A stretch of 64,000 nt of DNA from RI-231 sp041394905 (GTDB taxonomy: Bacteria; Acidobacteriota; Terriglobia; Bryobacterales; UBA6623), in contig JAWKHJ010000024.1 of NCBI GenBank assembly GCA_041394905.1, forward strand, positions 1-64,000, written 5' to 3'. Of the stretch, positions 1 through 8,979 are shown piece after piece (within the stretch, counting starts at the first letter, position 1; each line of letters opens with the position of its first letter). The notes beneath the pieces were generated by a model. It saw only the letters and a program-made list of their open reading frames with translations, did no database searches and was not told the DNA's origin. The position numbers were made by a program, and so were the translations under genes.

Positions 1-2
1 CC

Positions 3-1031
3 AATTACGCTGCGCCCAAGGATGAAGTCGAGCCGGGATTCCTCTCTGTGCTCGATCCGGGGCCGGCCGAGCTGCACCAGCCCGAAGGAGTGGTGTCCAC
101 CGGACGACGCAGCGCGCTGGCCAACTGGCTGGCCGATGCGAACAATCCTCTGACCGCCCGGGTGATGGCGAACCGCATCTGGCACTACCACTTCGGCCGA
201 GGCATCGTCGGTACGCCCAGCGACTTCGGTCGCATGGGCGAGCGCCCGTCACACCCCGAACTGCTGGACTGGTTGACGTCGGAGTTTATTGCAAACGGCT
301 GGTCGGTGAAGGACATGCACCGGCTGATCATGACGTCGCGGACCTACAAGCAGGCCTCGATGTTCAACGAGGCGGCGCAAGCCAAAGACCCCTTTGACAA
401 GTTGCTCTGGCGCTTCCCGCCTCAGCGGCTCGAAGGGGAAGTGATCCGTGATTCGATGCTGGCCGTCGCCGGCAAGCTGAATCCCGTCGTGGGCGGACCA
501 AGTGTATTTCCTCCCTTGCCCGATGGCATGCCGAAACCGCGTGGCGGCTGGGACGCGACGGACGACCCCGCCGAGCAGACACGCAGAAGCGTCTACATCT
601 TCGTGCGGCGGAACAACCGCTACCCGATGATGCAGGCTTTCGACATGCCGGATACGCACGAAAGTTGCGCGCGGCGCTCGACGACGATAACCGCGCCGCA
701 AGCTTTGTCGCTATTGAATGATGAACAGACAGTAGAGTGGGCCGAAGCGTTGGCCGAGCGCGTGCTCGAGAGGGCAGGCGCAGACAAGGGGCGCCAAGTC
801 GATGAGGCGTTTCTTTTGGCCTATTCGCGCAAGCCCGATGGATTTGAGAAGGATTCTGCGCTGACGTTCTTCGACTCACAACGGAAGGTGATCGAGCAGC
901 GCATGAATGCGGGCGAGTTGGTCGCTGACGTGGACAGCCCGGTCGAAGGCTTGGGCCAAGCCGAAACCGCGGCGCTGGTGGATTTCTGCCACGCGTTGCT
1001 CAACTCGAACGAGTTCGTGTTCCAGAACTAG
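3..1031 (+). CDS. DUF1553 (PSD1-type) protein, 5'-truncated by window edge
   Basis: The reading frame is open from the first bases of the window to the stop at 1029-1031, so the true start lies upstream. The visible C-terminal part has the DUF1553 signature: a block reading LTARVMANRIWHYHFGRG followed by GTPSDFGRMGERPSHPELLD, and later an RSVYIFVRRNNRYPMMQ block. Such proteins usually carry an N-terminal cytochrome c-like (PSD1) and DUF1549 region, which would lie outside the window. In planctomycetes and acidobacteria they are exported proteins of unknown biochemical function, very often encoded next to a DUF1501 gene, as here (third gene). The product is probably periplasmic; no catalytic role can be assigned. 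Confidence 0.85.
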   Translation, partial: NYAAPKDEVEPGFLSVLDPGPAELHQPEGVVSTGRRSALANWLADANNPLTARVMANRIWHYHFGRGIVGTPSDFGRMGERPSHPELLDWLTSEFIANGWSVKDMHRLIMTSRTYKQASMFNEAAQAKDPFDKLLWRFPPQRLEGEVIRDSMLAVAGKLNPVVGGPSVFPPLPDGMPKPRGGWDATDDPAEQTRRSVYIFVRRNNRYPMMQAFDMPDTHESCARRSTTITAPQALSLLNDEQTVEWAEALAERVLERAGADKGRQVDEAFLLAYSRKPDGFEKDSALTFFDSQRKVIEQRMNAGELVADVDSPVEGLGQAETAALVDFCHALLNSNEFVFQN

Positions 1032-1054
1032 TTATTGACAGCTAGGGGGGATGG

Positions 1055-1531
1055 ATGAATATAGGTGGACCCGGCTTGAACAAGGCCATCAGCGCGCTTG
1101 CGCATTCTGGAGTTGTGAAGAACGGAATCGCGCCAAACGCACTCAACGGGATTTCGGATGCCATGCTTCAAGGCATGTTCAACGTGAAGGGGGCTACGGC
1201 GGCGCTTGCCGGCTTGATCGGCGGACCGAAGAGTTCGCCCCGAAGCTTCGCGGACCTTATGACTCGCGTGCGGCTGCTGCACTTGTTGCACGATGCGCTG
1301 GACAAAGCGCAAAAGCCGGGCGGCAATCCGCAGACGCAGATCAACGACCTGATCATCAAGCTGCAAAACCTGTCGCGTGATTCCTCTGAGGCGCAGGGTA
1401 TGTCCCCCAACGAAGCGCAGCAGGCGCTTCAGGCGTTGATGAAGAAGCAAGGGCAGATGATGGAATCGCTGCAGCGCTTGATGACCAAGCAGAACGAGAC
1501 GGCGCAAGGCGTGATCCAGAACATGCGGTAG
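1055..1531 (+). CDS. small hypothetical protein between DUF1553 and DUF1501 genes
   Basis: This 158-aa protein has no family I recognise. It lacks a signal peptide and membrane segments. The first 70 residues are rich in Gly, Ala and Ser with a repeated small-residue helical pattern. The last 80 residues are rich in Gln, Met, Leu and Lys (QQALQALMKKQGQMMESLQR), suggesting an amphipathic helix or short coiled coil. A purine-rich stretch at 1044-1050 could be the ribosome site; ATG at 1051 in another frame is a competitor, but the 1055 frame stays open to 12 bp before the DUF1501 start. Position between two genes that are normally neighbours suggests co-transcription. Function unknown. Confidence 0.6.
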   Translation: MNIGGPGLNKAISALAHSGVVKNGIAPNALNGISDAMLQGMFNVKGATAALAGLIGGPKSSPRSFADLMTRVRLLHLLHDALDKAQKPGGNPQTQINDLIIKLQNLSRDSSEAQGMSPNEAQQALQALMKKQGQMMESLQRLMTKQNETAQGVIQNMR

Positions 1532-1542
1532 CGAGGATTCCC

Positions 1543-2964
1543 ATGCAGAAGATCGATTCGTCCCGACTGCGGCCCGCCACTCGACGGCGCTTTTTATCGC
1601 AGGCCGGGAGCGGGCTGGGCGCTTTGGCGTTCGGTTCGTTGTTGGCCGGCGACGGCTTGGCCAGCGGGGGCTCGGAAAACCCGCTCGCGCCGCGCGAGCC
1701 GCACCACCCGCCCAAGGCGAAGAGCGTAATCTGGCTCTTCATGGAGGGCGGCGCGAGCCACGTCGACACGTTCGATCCCAAGCCTCTGCTCAAGAAGCTC
1801 GCCGGTCAGCCCACGCCGGATTCATTCGACCCGCCGAAGGTGACCGCGATGGGCACGTTCGGGAATACCCTCATGCCCGATCAGCGCCAGTGGGCGCAGC
1901 ACGGGCAGAGTGGTCTGTGGGTCTCGGATTGGTACCCGGAAGTCGCAAAGCACGTCGATGATCTTTGCGTGATCCGCTCGTGTCAGGCGGACGGTCTCAA
2001 CCATGTCGGCTCGGTCTGCCAGATGAACACCGGCTCGATCCTGGCCGGACGCCCGGCCCTGGGCTCGTGGATCACCTACGGCCTGGGCGCGGCGAACCAG
2101 AACCTGCCCACGTTCGTCGTTCTCGACACCGAAGCCCCGCTCAATGGCGGAGCCAAAAACTGGTCGTCGGGGTTCCTGCCGGCGGTCTACCAGGGCACGC
2201 AGTTCCAAAAGGAAGGTCCGCCCATCCTCAACCTCAATAACCCGCAGACGGTGGGCAAGGACCAGCAGCGCGGCAAACTCGACTTCCTCTCGAAGCTCAA
2301 CCGCCATCACGCCGAGCGCCACCCCAACGAGTCCGAGCTCGACGCCCGTCTGGAAAGCTACGAGCTCGCTTGGCGCATGCAGGCGCATGCGCCTGAGGCC
2401 GTCGACATCGCCTCCGAGTCGGAGGCCACCCGCAAGCTCTACGGCATGGACGACGACTTCTTGCGGCCATGCGCTGAGAAGCTGTTGCTCGCCCGCCGAC
2501 TGGTCGAGCGCGGCGTGCGCTTCGTAGAAGTCTACGCCGGCTCATGGGACGCCCACTCGGACATCGAGAAGAACCACGGCAAGTGGTGCCCGTACACCGA
2601 CAAGCCGATCGCGGGCCTACTCGCGGACCTGAAGTCGCGCGGCATGCTGGAAGATACGCTCGTCGTCTGGGCGGGCGAGTTTGGCCGTACTCCATTCAAC
2701 GAGAAAGGCGATGGCCGCGACCACAACCCCTGGGGCTTCACGATCTGGATGGCCGGCGGCGGAACCAAGGGCGGCCAGGCCGTCGGCGCTACCGACGACA
2801 TCGGCCTGCGGGCGATTGAGAAGCCCTACCACGTGCACGACATCCACGCGACCGTGCTCCACCTGCTGGGCCTGAACCACCTCAATCTGACCTTCCTGCA
2901 CAACGGACGCTCCGAGCGCGCGACGGTCAATGGAGGCAAGCTGATCGAGGAGGCGTTGGCCTAG
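1543..2964 (+). CDS. DUF1501 family protein with Tat signal
   Basis: The 473-aa product starts with a twin-arginine region (TRRRFLSQAGSGLGALAFG) and so is probably exported folded. The body has the DUF1501 hallmarks: FMEGGASHVDTFDPKP near residue 67, GSWITYGLG near 175, and the C-terminal block VWAGEFGRTPFNEKGDGRDH followed by NPWGFTIWMAGGG. The family has an alkaline-phosphatase/sulfatase-like fold, but its substrate is unknown. It is encoded 11 bp after the small unknown gene and shortly after the DUF1553 gene, the usual partner. Length and motifs are intact. Only the start is approximate; the ATG at 1543 places the Tat motif about 12 residues in, as expected. Confidence 0.9.
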   Translation: MQKIDSSRLRPATRRRFLSQAGSGLGALAFGSLLAGDGLASGGSENPLAPREPHHPPKAKSVIWLFMEGGASHVDTFDPKPLLKKLAGQPTPDSFDPPKVTAMGTFGNTLMPDQRQWAQHGQSGLWVSDWYPEVAKHVDDLCVIRSCQADGLNHVGSVCQMNTGSILAGRPALGSWITYGLGAANQNLPTFVVLDTEAPLNGGAKNWSSGFLPAVYQGTQFQKEGPPILNLNNPQTVGKDQQRGKLDFLSKLNRHHAERHPNESELDARLESYELAWRMQAHAPEAVDIASESEATRKLYGMDDDFLRPCAEKLLLARRLVERGVRFVEVYAGSWDAHSDIEKNHGKWCPYTDKPIAGLLADLKSRGMLEDTLVVWAGEFGRTPFNEKGDGRDHNPWGFTIWMAGGGTKGGQAVGATDDIGLRAIEKPYHVHDIHATVLHLLGLNHLNLTFLHNGRSERATVNGGKLIEEALA

Positions 2965-3032
2965 AAGTCAGCCGTAGTTTCGAATCGACCGCGGGGCAGA
3001 CGCCTAAGCTCTGCGCGACGTCTAATCGGCGC

Positions 3033-3851
3033 TCACTTCAAACGGAAGCTGATATCCGCCGCCGGCGCCGAATGTGTCAGCGCTCCCACCGACACGAAGT
3101 CTGCGCCGGTCTCCGCATAAGCCCGCACGGTCTGAAGGTTCACGCCGCCCGAAATTTCGACCTTTGCTCGCCCGCGCACTCGCTCGACAGCCTCGCGAGC
3201 TTCCGCTGGCGCAAGATTGTCGAGTAGCAGATGATCCGCGCCGACTGCCAGCGCCTCATCGAGCTCCTCGAAGGAACGGACCTCGATCTCGACCGGCAGG
3301 CCCTTTGCCTTGCACCGCTCGTAAGCCTCGCGCACGCCACCGGCAGCGGTGATGTGGTTGTTCTTGATGAGGATCGCGTCGAACAGGCCGAAGCGGTGGT
3401 TCACGCAGCCGCCCGCCGCCACGGCGAGCTTCTCCAGCCGCCTCATGCCCGGCGCGGTCTTGCGCGTGTCGAGCACCTTGCAGCCCGTGCCCGCGACCGC
3501 GTCCGCAAAGCGCCGCGAGATCGTGGCGATTCCTGAGGTGCGTTGCAGCAGGTTGAGTGCGGTGCGCTCCAGCGTCAACAGGCGCCGGGCCGAACCCGAA
3601 ACCTGCGCGAACACGACTTCGGCCTCCAACTTCTGGCCGTCTTCAAACAGGATGTTCAGATCCTCTTTGTCGTAGAGCATCTCGAGCAGCGGAAGTCCAG
3701 CAACGACCAGCGGCTCGCGCGTCAGGAAGAATCCTTCGGCGCGCGCATCCTCCGGCACGCATGCCTCCGTCGTCACATCGCCCGGGCCGATGTCCTCGGC
3801 CAGCGCCCGCGCGATCAGGTCGCGAATCTCAGGGTGATCCCAAGAGCTCAT
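3033..3851 (-). CDS. nadC: nicotinate-nucleotide pyrophosphorylase (carboxylating)
   Basis: This cytoplasmic enzyme converts quinolinate and PRPP to nicotinate mononucleotide, CO2 and pyrophosphate in de novo NAD synthesis. The 272-aa length is normal. Diagnostic segments are EDIGPGDVTTEACVP (residues 20-34), RTSGIATISRRFADAV (104-119), LDTRKTAPGMRRLEKLAV (127-144) with the conserved Arg, Lys and Thr, NHRFGLFDAILIKNNH (151-166), and KVEISGGVN near the C-terminus. The gene lies 2 bp downstream of valS on the same strand, at the end of the pyrE-like/rpiB/DUF3891/valS run, so it is probably co-transcribed with valS. No other nad gene is in the window. Confidence 0.96.
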   Translation of the reverse strand: MSSWDHPEIRDLIARALAEDIGPGDVTTEACVPEDARAEGFFLTREPLVVAGLPLLEMLYDKEDLNILFEDGQKLEAEVVFAQVSGSARRLLTLERTALNLLQRTSGIATISRRFADAVAGTGCKVLDTRKTAPGMRRLEKLAVAAGGCVNHRFGLFDAILIKNNHITAAGGVREAYERCKAKGLPVEIEVRSFEELDEALAVGADHLLLDNLAPAEAREAVERVRGRAKVEISGGVNLQTVRAYAETGADFVSVGALTHSAPAADISFRLK

Positions 3852-3853
3852 CG

Positions 3854-6522
3854 CTATAACGTCTCTAGCGTTTTGCGGATACGTTCGATCTGCGACTCAT
3901 AGTCGGCCAGCTTTTCCTTGATCGACGCCACCACGTTCTCCGGCGCCTTCGCCAAGAACGCCTCGTTACCGAGCTGCTTGCGCGAGCCGTTGGCCGCCTT
4001 TTCGAGATTCGCGAGTTGCTTTTCGAGCTTCGAGCGCAGGCTCTTCTTTTGATCTTCGGGCAGGTCGACGGCCAGGTCGAAGTCCGGGTTGTGGAGCAGG
4101 GCGCCGCCTTCGGGCGCATGGCCCTCCACGGCTTTCAGCTCCACCGCCGCCAGGCGGTCAAATGCGTCCGCCTGAGACCGCGCTACCGCGCGCACATCAG
4201 CTTGAGGCGAATAGATCATCCCGTGCAGCGCCTCGCGCGGCGGGATATTCATCTCCGCGCGAAGGTTGCGCACTGCGCTCACCACATCCTGCAGAACCCC
4301 GACGGCCCGCTCCGCTTCCGCGTCCCGCCGTCCGGCCTTGGCTTGCGGGTACGAGGTGAGTGCGATCGAACGCGCACGCCCCGGCGTATTCACCGTCAAG
4401 CGCTGCCACAGCTCTTCGGTGATGAACGGAGCCACCGGATGCAGCAGCCGCAACGCGCGCTCGAGCGCCGCCAGCATGTTCTTCCACTCGTTGGTCAGGC
4501 CCGTGCCTTCGCTGAAGCGTAGCTTTTTCAGCTCGATGTACCAGTCACAGAATTCACGCCAAAAGAACTGGTAAAGACAGTTCGCCGTCTCGTGGTAGCG
4601 GAACTTCGCCGTGTGCTCGTTGACCAGTTGCGCCGCCTCGTCCAGGCGCGAGAAGATCCAGCGGTCCTCGATCGGAACTTCGCCCGTCTCCTCGTTCGGC
4701 AGCGGCTCGAACTCGTCCAGGTTCTCCGGCGTCCATGGCTCCGCGCCGGCCTTTTCGAGGCTCAGTCCCACGAAACGCACTGCGTTCCAAACCTTGTTTG
4801 CGAAGGTCGCGTAGCCGGCGATGCGGTCTTCGCTCAGCACCACGTCCGAGCCTTGGCCGGCCGATGCGACCAAAGCGAAGCGCACGGCGTCGGTGCCGTA
4901 CTTGTCCGTCATCTCGATCGGGTCGATGACGTTGCCCTTCGTCTTCGACATCTTCTGCTTGTCGGCGTCGCGCACCAGGCCGTGGATGAGCACTTTGCGG
5001 AACGGAACCTCGTCCGTCATCGCCAGGCCCATCATCGTCATGCGGGCCACCCAGAAGAACAGGATGTCGAAGCCCGTGATCAGCAGGAAGTCGGATAGAA
5101 GACGTCCAGATCTTTTGTCTTGTCCGGCCAGCCCATCGTCGAGAAGGGCCACAGGCCAGAGCTGAACCAGGTATCAAGGACATCGGGGTCTTGTTTGAGG
5201 TCCTTGCCGCCGCACTTGTCGCAGAACGAGGGGTCCTCGCGCAGCACCATCATCTCGCCGCACTTGTTGCAGTACCAGGCCGGGATCCGGTGGCCCCACC
5301 ACAACTGGCGGCTCACGCACCAGTCGCGGATGTTCGTCATCCATTCGAAGTAGTTGCGCTTCCATTGATCGGGCAGGATGTCCATCTCGCCCGACTCGAC
5401 CGACGCGATCCCTCGATCGGCCAGGCCCTTCGTCTTCATGAACCACTGCATGGAGACGCGCGGTTCCACCGCCAGCCCCGAGCGCTGGCTCTTGCCGATG
5501 TTGTTGACGTAGTCTTCGATTTTCTCGATCAGGCCCTCGCCTTCGAGCCGCGCCACGATCTTCTTGCGCGCCTCGTAGCGGTCGAGACCCGCATACTCGC
5601 CGCCGTTCTGATTGATCTTCGCTTCTTCGTCGAGGATCGTCAGAATGTCCAGCCCGTGCCGTTGCGCCGCGCCGAAATCGTTCAAGTCGTGCGCGGGGGT
5701 GATCTTCACCACGCCCGAGCCAAACTCCGGATCGACGAAGCCGTCTGCGATCACCGGGATCTCGCGTCCCACGATCGGCAGGATCACACTCTTGCCGTGC
5801 AGGCCCTTGTAGCGATCGTCATCCGGATGGACGGCGACCGCCATGTCGCCCAGCATCGTCTCCGGACGCGTCGTCGCGACCACCACGAACTTGCCCGGCT
5901 CGCCCGCGACCGGGTAGCGCATGTGCCACAGGTGGCCCTTCTGCTGCTCGTAAACGACCTCGAGGTCCGAAAGCGCAGTCAGCGTTCCCGGGTCCCAGTT
6001 AATCATGTACTCGCCGCGGTAGAGCAGCCCCATCTCGTAGAGCCGCACGAAGGCTTCGCGGACCGCGCGTGACAGGCCCGGGTCCATCGTGAAGCGCTCG
6101 CGCGTCCAATCGCAGCTTGCGCCGATGCGCTTGAACTGCTCGACGATCTTGCCGCCGTACTTCTCTTTCCAGGCCCAGACGTGTTCGAGGAACTTCTCGC
6201 GCCCGATCTCGCGGCGGTCGATGCCTTGTGCTTTTAACGAACGCTCGACCAGCATCTGCGTCGCGATGCCGGCGTGGTCGGTGCCCGGCAGCCACAACAC
6301 GTTGTCGCCGCACATACGCCGCCAGCGCATCGTGATGTCGGTCATCGCGATCTCGAAGCAATGGCCCACGTGCAGCGCGCCCGTCACGTTGGGCGGCGGC
6401 GCTACCAGGGAATACGTCGGCTTGTCTGAGTCGTTTGACGCGACGAAGAGCTGTTCTTCGACCCAGCGCTGAGCCCACTGAGGCTCGAAGCGCCCGGGCT
6501 CGTAAACTTTATCGAGCTGCAT
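3854..6522 (-). CDS. valS: valyl-tRNA synthetase, reading frame broken once
   Basis: This class I synthetase charges tRNA-Val. The N-terminal part (6522 to about 5087) has the HIGH-type motif in PPPNVTGALHVGHCFEIAM, editing-domain sequence (TTRPETMLGDMAVAVHPDD) and a CxxC...CxxC zinc-like element (YCNKCGEMM, FCDKCGG). The C-terminal part has KMSKTKGNVIDP (KMSKS-type), the anticodon-binding region and a terminal coiled-coil arm. The two parts are in different frames and join at about 5085-5090, where FYPTS must continue directly into LLITGFDILFFW; one base is missing in a C run. Restoring it gives 889 aa, a normal ValRS length. The start at 6522 gives MQLDKVYEP; an upstream in-frame ATG adds an unlikely 14 residues. 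As the gene is essential, sequence error is likely. Confidence 0.93.
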
Positions 6523-6580
6523 GGCAGGGAAGGGGTTCCGACAGGGAAACTCCCAGGATATCAAGCCCCGCCTGAGGAGG

Positions 6581-6760
6581 TTAGATCAGCCGGTCTGCCC
6601 AGCGGATAATGGGGGCGAGAATCGGGCCGAGCGTGCGCTGGACCTGCGAAGAGACCCAGCCCGTGGAATTGTAGGCGTACCAGATGACGCCGAACAGAAC
6701 GGCGGGCACGCCGAGTGTCCAGAACATACTGATCGGTTTGTGATAAGCCTTGTTTGCCAC
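6581..6760 (-). CDS. 59-aa single-TM hypothetical protein
   Basis: A short frame that would escape a 60-residue cutoff lies between valS and the DUF3891 gene. Starting from GTG at 6760 it encodes 59 residues: a short basic N-terminus (ANKAYHKPISM), a hydrophobic segment (FWTLGVPAVLFGVIWYAY), then a polar linker and an amphipathic C-terminal stretch (TLGPILAPIIRWADRLI). This is the layout of a small one-helix membrane protein. A weak GTAGGG site lies just upstream of the GTG; an internal ATG at residue 12 is an alternative start. It fills most of an otherwise empty gap in a compact same-strand run. Function unknown, and it may be a chance ORF. Confidence 0.4.
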   Translation of the reverse strand: MANKAYHKPISMFWTLGVPAVLFGVIWYAYNSTGWVSSQVQRTLGPILAPIIRWADRLI

Positions 6761-6849
6761 GAGCCCTACGACCGCCTGAGCCGATGGTACGGCGCTTTAG
6801 GTTCTCGCGTCGCTAAGGTGGATGCCGGGGGCGCTTTGGAGCGACTGCC

Positions 6850-7695
6850 CTAAGACCTGAGCTTCAGCGCGATCAGACTCGGTGTGCATGCCGTTACCAA
6901 TTCGTTCGCCTCCAAGAATCGGGCAGGGACGGATACGGGCAAAGGATCCACGTCGAAAGGGAAGGGCGAGACGCGCAGGTCGGCCTCCGTGCTCCACTCG
7001 AGCTCGATCGTCACACGGTCCGACCAACCCTTGCGCGGAATCTCCAGCAGCGTCAGTGGCTTGCGCGCCCCGCCGCAGATCGCCAGCGACACCGTGTCGA
7101 GCGTCTGCAAAAGGCGCACGGCCGGCAGCAGCGTCTCGTCACGGCTCGCCCGAGGCCAGGGGCCGCCTCGCCGCGCCAGGCGGTTGAGCAGCACTCGTTC
7201 GTGCGAGAGTCGCTCGATCAAGAAGTCGCGGATTGCTGCCGCTTCCGGCGTATCCGGATCGCTTGGCCGCGGACGGAAACCAAACAGAGGGTGACGAAAC
7301 TGCGCTTCGCGGATCTCCGCCACCCGCGCTGACTGGAGCCAGTAGGCATGGCGGTTGATTAACAACGATGCAAAGGGATGGCTGCGCTCGAATCGGGCTG
7401 CACCGCGCGCCCAACGCTCGAAGCCCGCCTCGTCTGAGCCGGAGAGAAAATCGAGGGGCAGCCCGTCCGACGGATCGAGCTCTGGATCCGCCTCCCACTC
7501 CCACCAGCCATTGTCGTGTTGGGCGATGCCGAATACCGTCTCCCGCTGCAGGGAGGCATGATCGGCTTTGGGGTCCCAATGCCCAGCGGGCGCGAACTCG
7601 TCGTTGCCCCAGTGTGCAGCCAAAAAGCCGGACAGGGCGGCGTGGTCGGGCTGCGTCACCAACCCGAAACGATCTCCGTCGGGGCGCTTGAGCAT
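6850..7695 (-). CDS. DUF3891 family protein
   Basis: I start this 281-aa protein at ATG 7695 (MLKRPDGDRFGLVTQPDHAA), because the longer upstream extension in the same frame is Arg/Gly-rich antisense to rpiB. DUF3891 features visible are the N-terminal QPDHAALSGFLAAHWGN, FGIAQHDNGWWEWEADPELD and SLLINRHAYWLQ. The family is uncharacterised; the HDNGW segment is His/Asp-rich and could bind a metal, which is inference. The start codon overlaps the rpiB stop by one base (TGATG), so translation is probably coupled to rpiB. No signal peptide or membrane helix is visible, implying a cytoplasmic protein. Confidence 0.8.
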   Translation of the reverse strand: MLKRPDGDRFGLVTQPDHAALSGFLAAHWGNDEFAPAGHWDPKADHASLQRETVFGIAQHDNGWWEWEADPELDPSDGLPLDFLSGSDEAGFERWARGAARFERSHPFASLLINRHAYWLQSARVAEIREAQFRHPLFGFRPRPSDPDTPEAAAIRDFLIERLSHERVLLNRLARRGGPWPRASRDETLLPAVRLLQTLDTVSLAICGGARKPLTLLEIPRKGWSDRVTIELEWSTEADLRVSPFPFDVDPLPVSVPARFLEANELVTACTPSLIALKLRS

Positions 7696-8144
7696 CAGAA
7701 CTGGTCTTCGGCTTCGAGGACTTTGCTCAGGCGCCGCAGGTGGCGCTCTTCGCCCGAGAACTTCGCGTTGACGAAAGCGTCCACGACTTCCCGAGCAAGC
7801 GCGCCGCCAATGATGCGCCCGCCCAGACACAGTACGTTTACGTCGTCGTGTTCCACGCCTTGATGGGCCGAGTACGTGTCGTGCGAGAGCACCGCGCGCA
7901 CTCCCCGCACCTTGTTGGCCGCGACCGATGCACCCACCCCGGAGCCGCAAACGATTATGCCCCGTTCGCCTTGGCCCGCCGCCACGCCGCGCGCCACCCC
8001 CAACGCAAAGTCCGGGTAATCGTCTTTCGCGTCGTACTCGTGGGCGCCCAAGTCCACCACTGTGTGGCCCGTCGCCTCCAGGTGCCTAGCGATCTCCTGT
8101 TTGAGCGCGAAGCCGCCGTGGTCGGCTCCGATGAGGATGCGCAT
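7695..8144 (-). CDS. rpiB: ribose-5-phosphate isomerase B
   Basis: RpiB interconverts ribose 5-phosphate and ribulose 5-phosphate in the pentose phosphate pathway. The 149-aa length is typical. Family motifs are IGADHGGFALKQEI (residues 4-17), DDYPDFALGVA (41-51), the catalytic-Cys region GIIVCGSGVGASVAANK, SHDTYSAHQGVEHDDVNVL with the phosphate and His contacts, and CLGGRIIG. It is a cytoplasmic RpiB/LacAB-fold dimer. It is followed by the translationally overlapped DUF3891 gene. LacA/LacB subunits share the fold, but no galactose-6-phosphate genes are nearby, so RpiB is the better call. Confidence 0.95.
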   Translation of the reverse strand: MRILIGADHGGFALKQEIARHLEATGHTVVDLGAHEYDAKDDYPDFALGVARGVAAGQGERGIIVCGSGVGASVAANKVRGVRAVLSHDTYSAHQGVEHDDVNVLCLGGRIIGGALAREVVDAFVNAKFSGEERHLRRLSKVLEAEDQF

Positions 8145-8172
8145 AGAGGGAGATTGTAGGCGAAACGATTGC

Positions 8173-8199
8173 GCGCCGAAGCCTGAGGCTTTCGGCGCA
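8173..8199. terminator. GC-rich hairpin between the pyrE-like gene and rpiB
   Basis: An inverted repeat of about 11 bp per arm (GCGCCGAAGCC, a TGA loop, and a right arm with one extra T) lies in the 241-bp gap between rpiB and the pyrE-like gene. It is about 190 bp downstream of the pyrE-like stop and about 30 bp upstream of the rpiB start. No U-run follows, so it is either a weak intrinsic-type terminator or a structure in the rpiB leader. The remainder of the gap shows no gene. Confidence 0.35.
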
Positions 8200-8385
8200 C
8201 CAGGTTTCCACGTGGTGACCTCGAAAAATCAGTCTCTGCATCGACGCATGATCGCGATCGCGCCGAGGCCGCAGCCCCGCAACAGGATCCGAGGTCGGCT
8301 CGGGACCCCCGTCAGTCCGTCGTCAATCAACGGATGGAATCGTTGCTGTCACGTTCCGTATCATGCTTCCCGTTGGGGCTGGGCT

Positions 8386-8979
8386 CTAAAACCCAGGGTG
8401 TGGAACCAGTGGCACGCCGTTTGCGCAGAGCGGACAACGGCCCGGCGTCCAGATTTCGTTGGTCGCCGTCTCCAGCGCTTCCAGTGGAGCGCCGGCGCCC
8501 GCGGCGAGAGCGTGGGCGGCGTCCCCCAGCGCCAGTAGGCAAGCCACGACTACCGGCTGGGCGCTGTAGTTGGCGAGGTCAGAAAGCGTTGCCCGAACGG
8601 CCGATCCGGCGTTGATCACGTCGTTGACGACCGCCACTCGGCGACCCTCCACCAACTGCCGCTGTGCCGGCGGCAGTTGGTAACTCACTGAAAACATGTC
8701 GCTCGCCGACGGAGCTGCCGCGCGTTGCGCGTACACGAAATCGACGTCTAGCGCCTCGGCTACATAGAGTCCGACGAACGCTCCCTCCACCAAGGGGCCG
8801 CAGACAGCGTCAGGGCGGTACGGTTCGATGCGCTTGGCCAGCTCTTCTGCCAGCGAACGTACATCCTCCGGACGCCGGCACAGCAACTCCAGGTCCAGCC
8901 ACAACCGGCTATGGTGTCCAGATTCGAGCGCGAAGTGTCCGACGCGTTCCTGGAGCAGGGATGACAGGTCGCTGCGCAT
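8386..8979 (-). CDS. pyrE: orotate phosphoribosyltransferase-like protein
   Basis: The family transfers a phosphoribosyl group from PRPP to a base, for orotate giving OMP in pyrimidine synthesis. I use ATG 8979 (MRSDLSSLLQERVGHFALES); the longer frame upstream is not protein-like. The N-terminal part resembles PyrE (HFALESGHHSRLWLDLELL), GPLVEGAFVGLYVAEAL is the substrate loop region, and RRVAVVNDVINAGSAVRAT is the PRPP loop, in which the usual acidic pair is changed to ND. The C-terminus carries RCPLCANGVPLVPH, a CxxC tail found in several bacterial phosphoribosyltransferases. At 197 aa it is normal size. Because of the altered PRPP loop, another base specificity is possible. Confidence 0.78.
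   Translation of the reverse strand: MRSDLSSLLQERVGHFALESGHHSRLWLDLELLCRRPEDVRSLAEELAKRIEPYRPDAVCGPLVEGAFVGLYVAEALDVDFVYAQRAAAPSASDMFSVSYQLPPAQRQLVEGRRVAVVNDVINAGSAVRATLSDLANYSAQPVVVACLLALGDAAHALAAGAGAPLEALETATNEIWTPGRCPLCANGVPLVPHPGF

Noticed and set aside
5075..5100. Programmed ribosomal frameshift in valS
   Set aside because: No slippery heptamer or stimulatory structure is apparent, and identical lost-base patterns occur in many unrelated genes.
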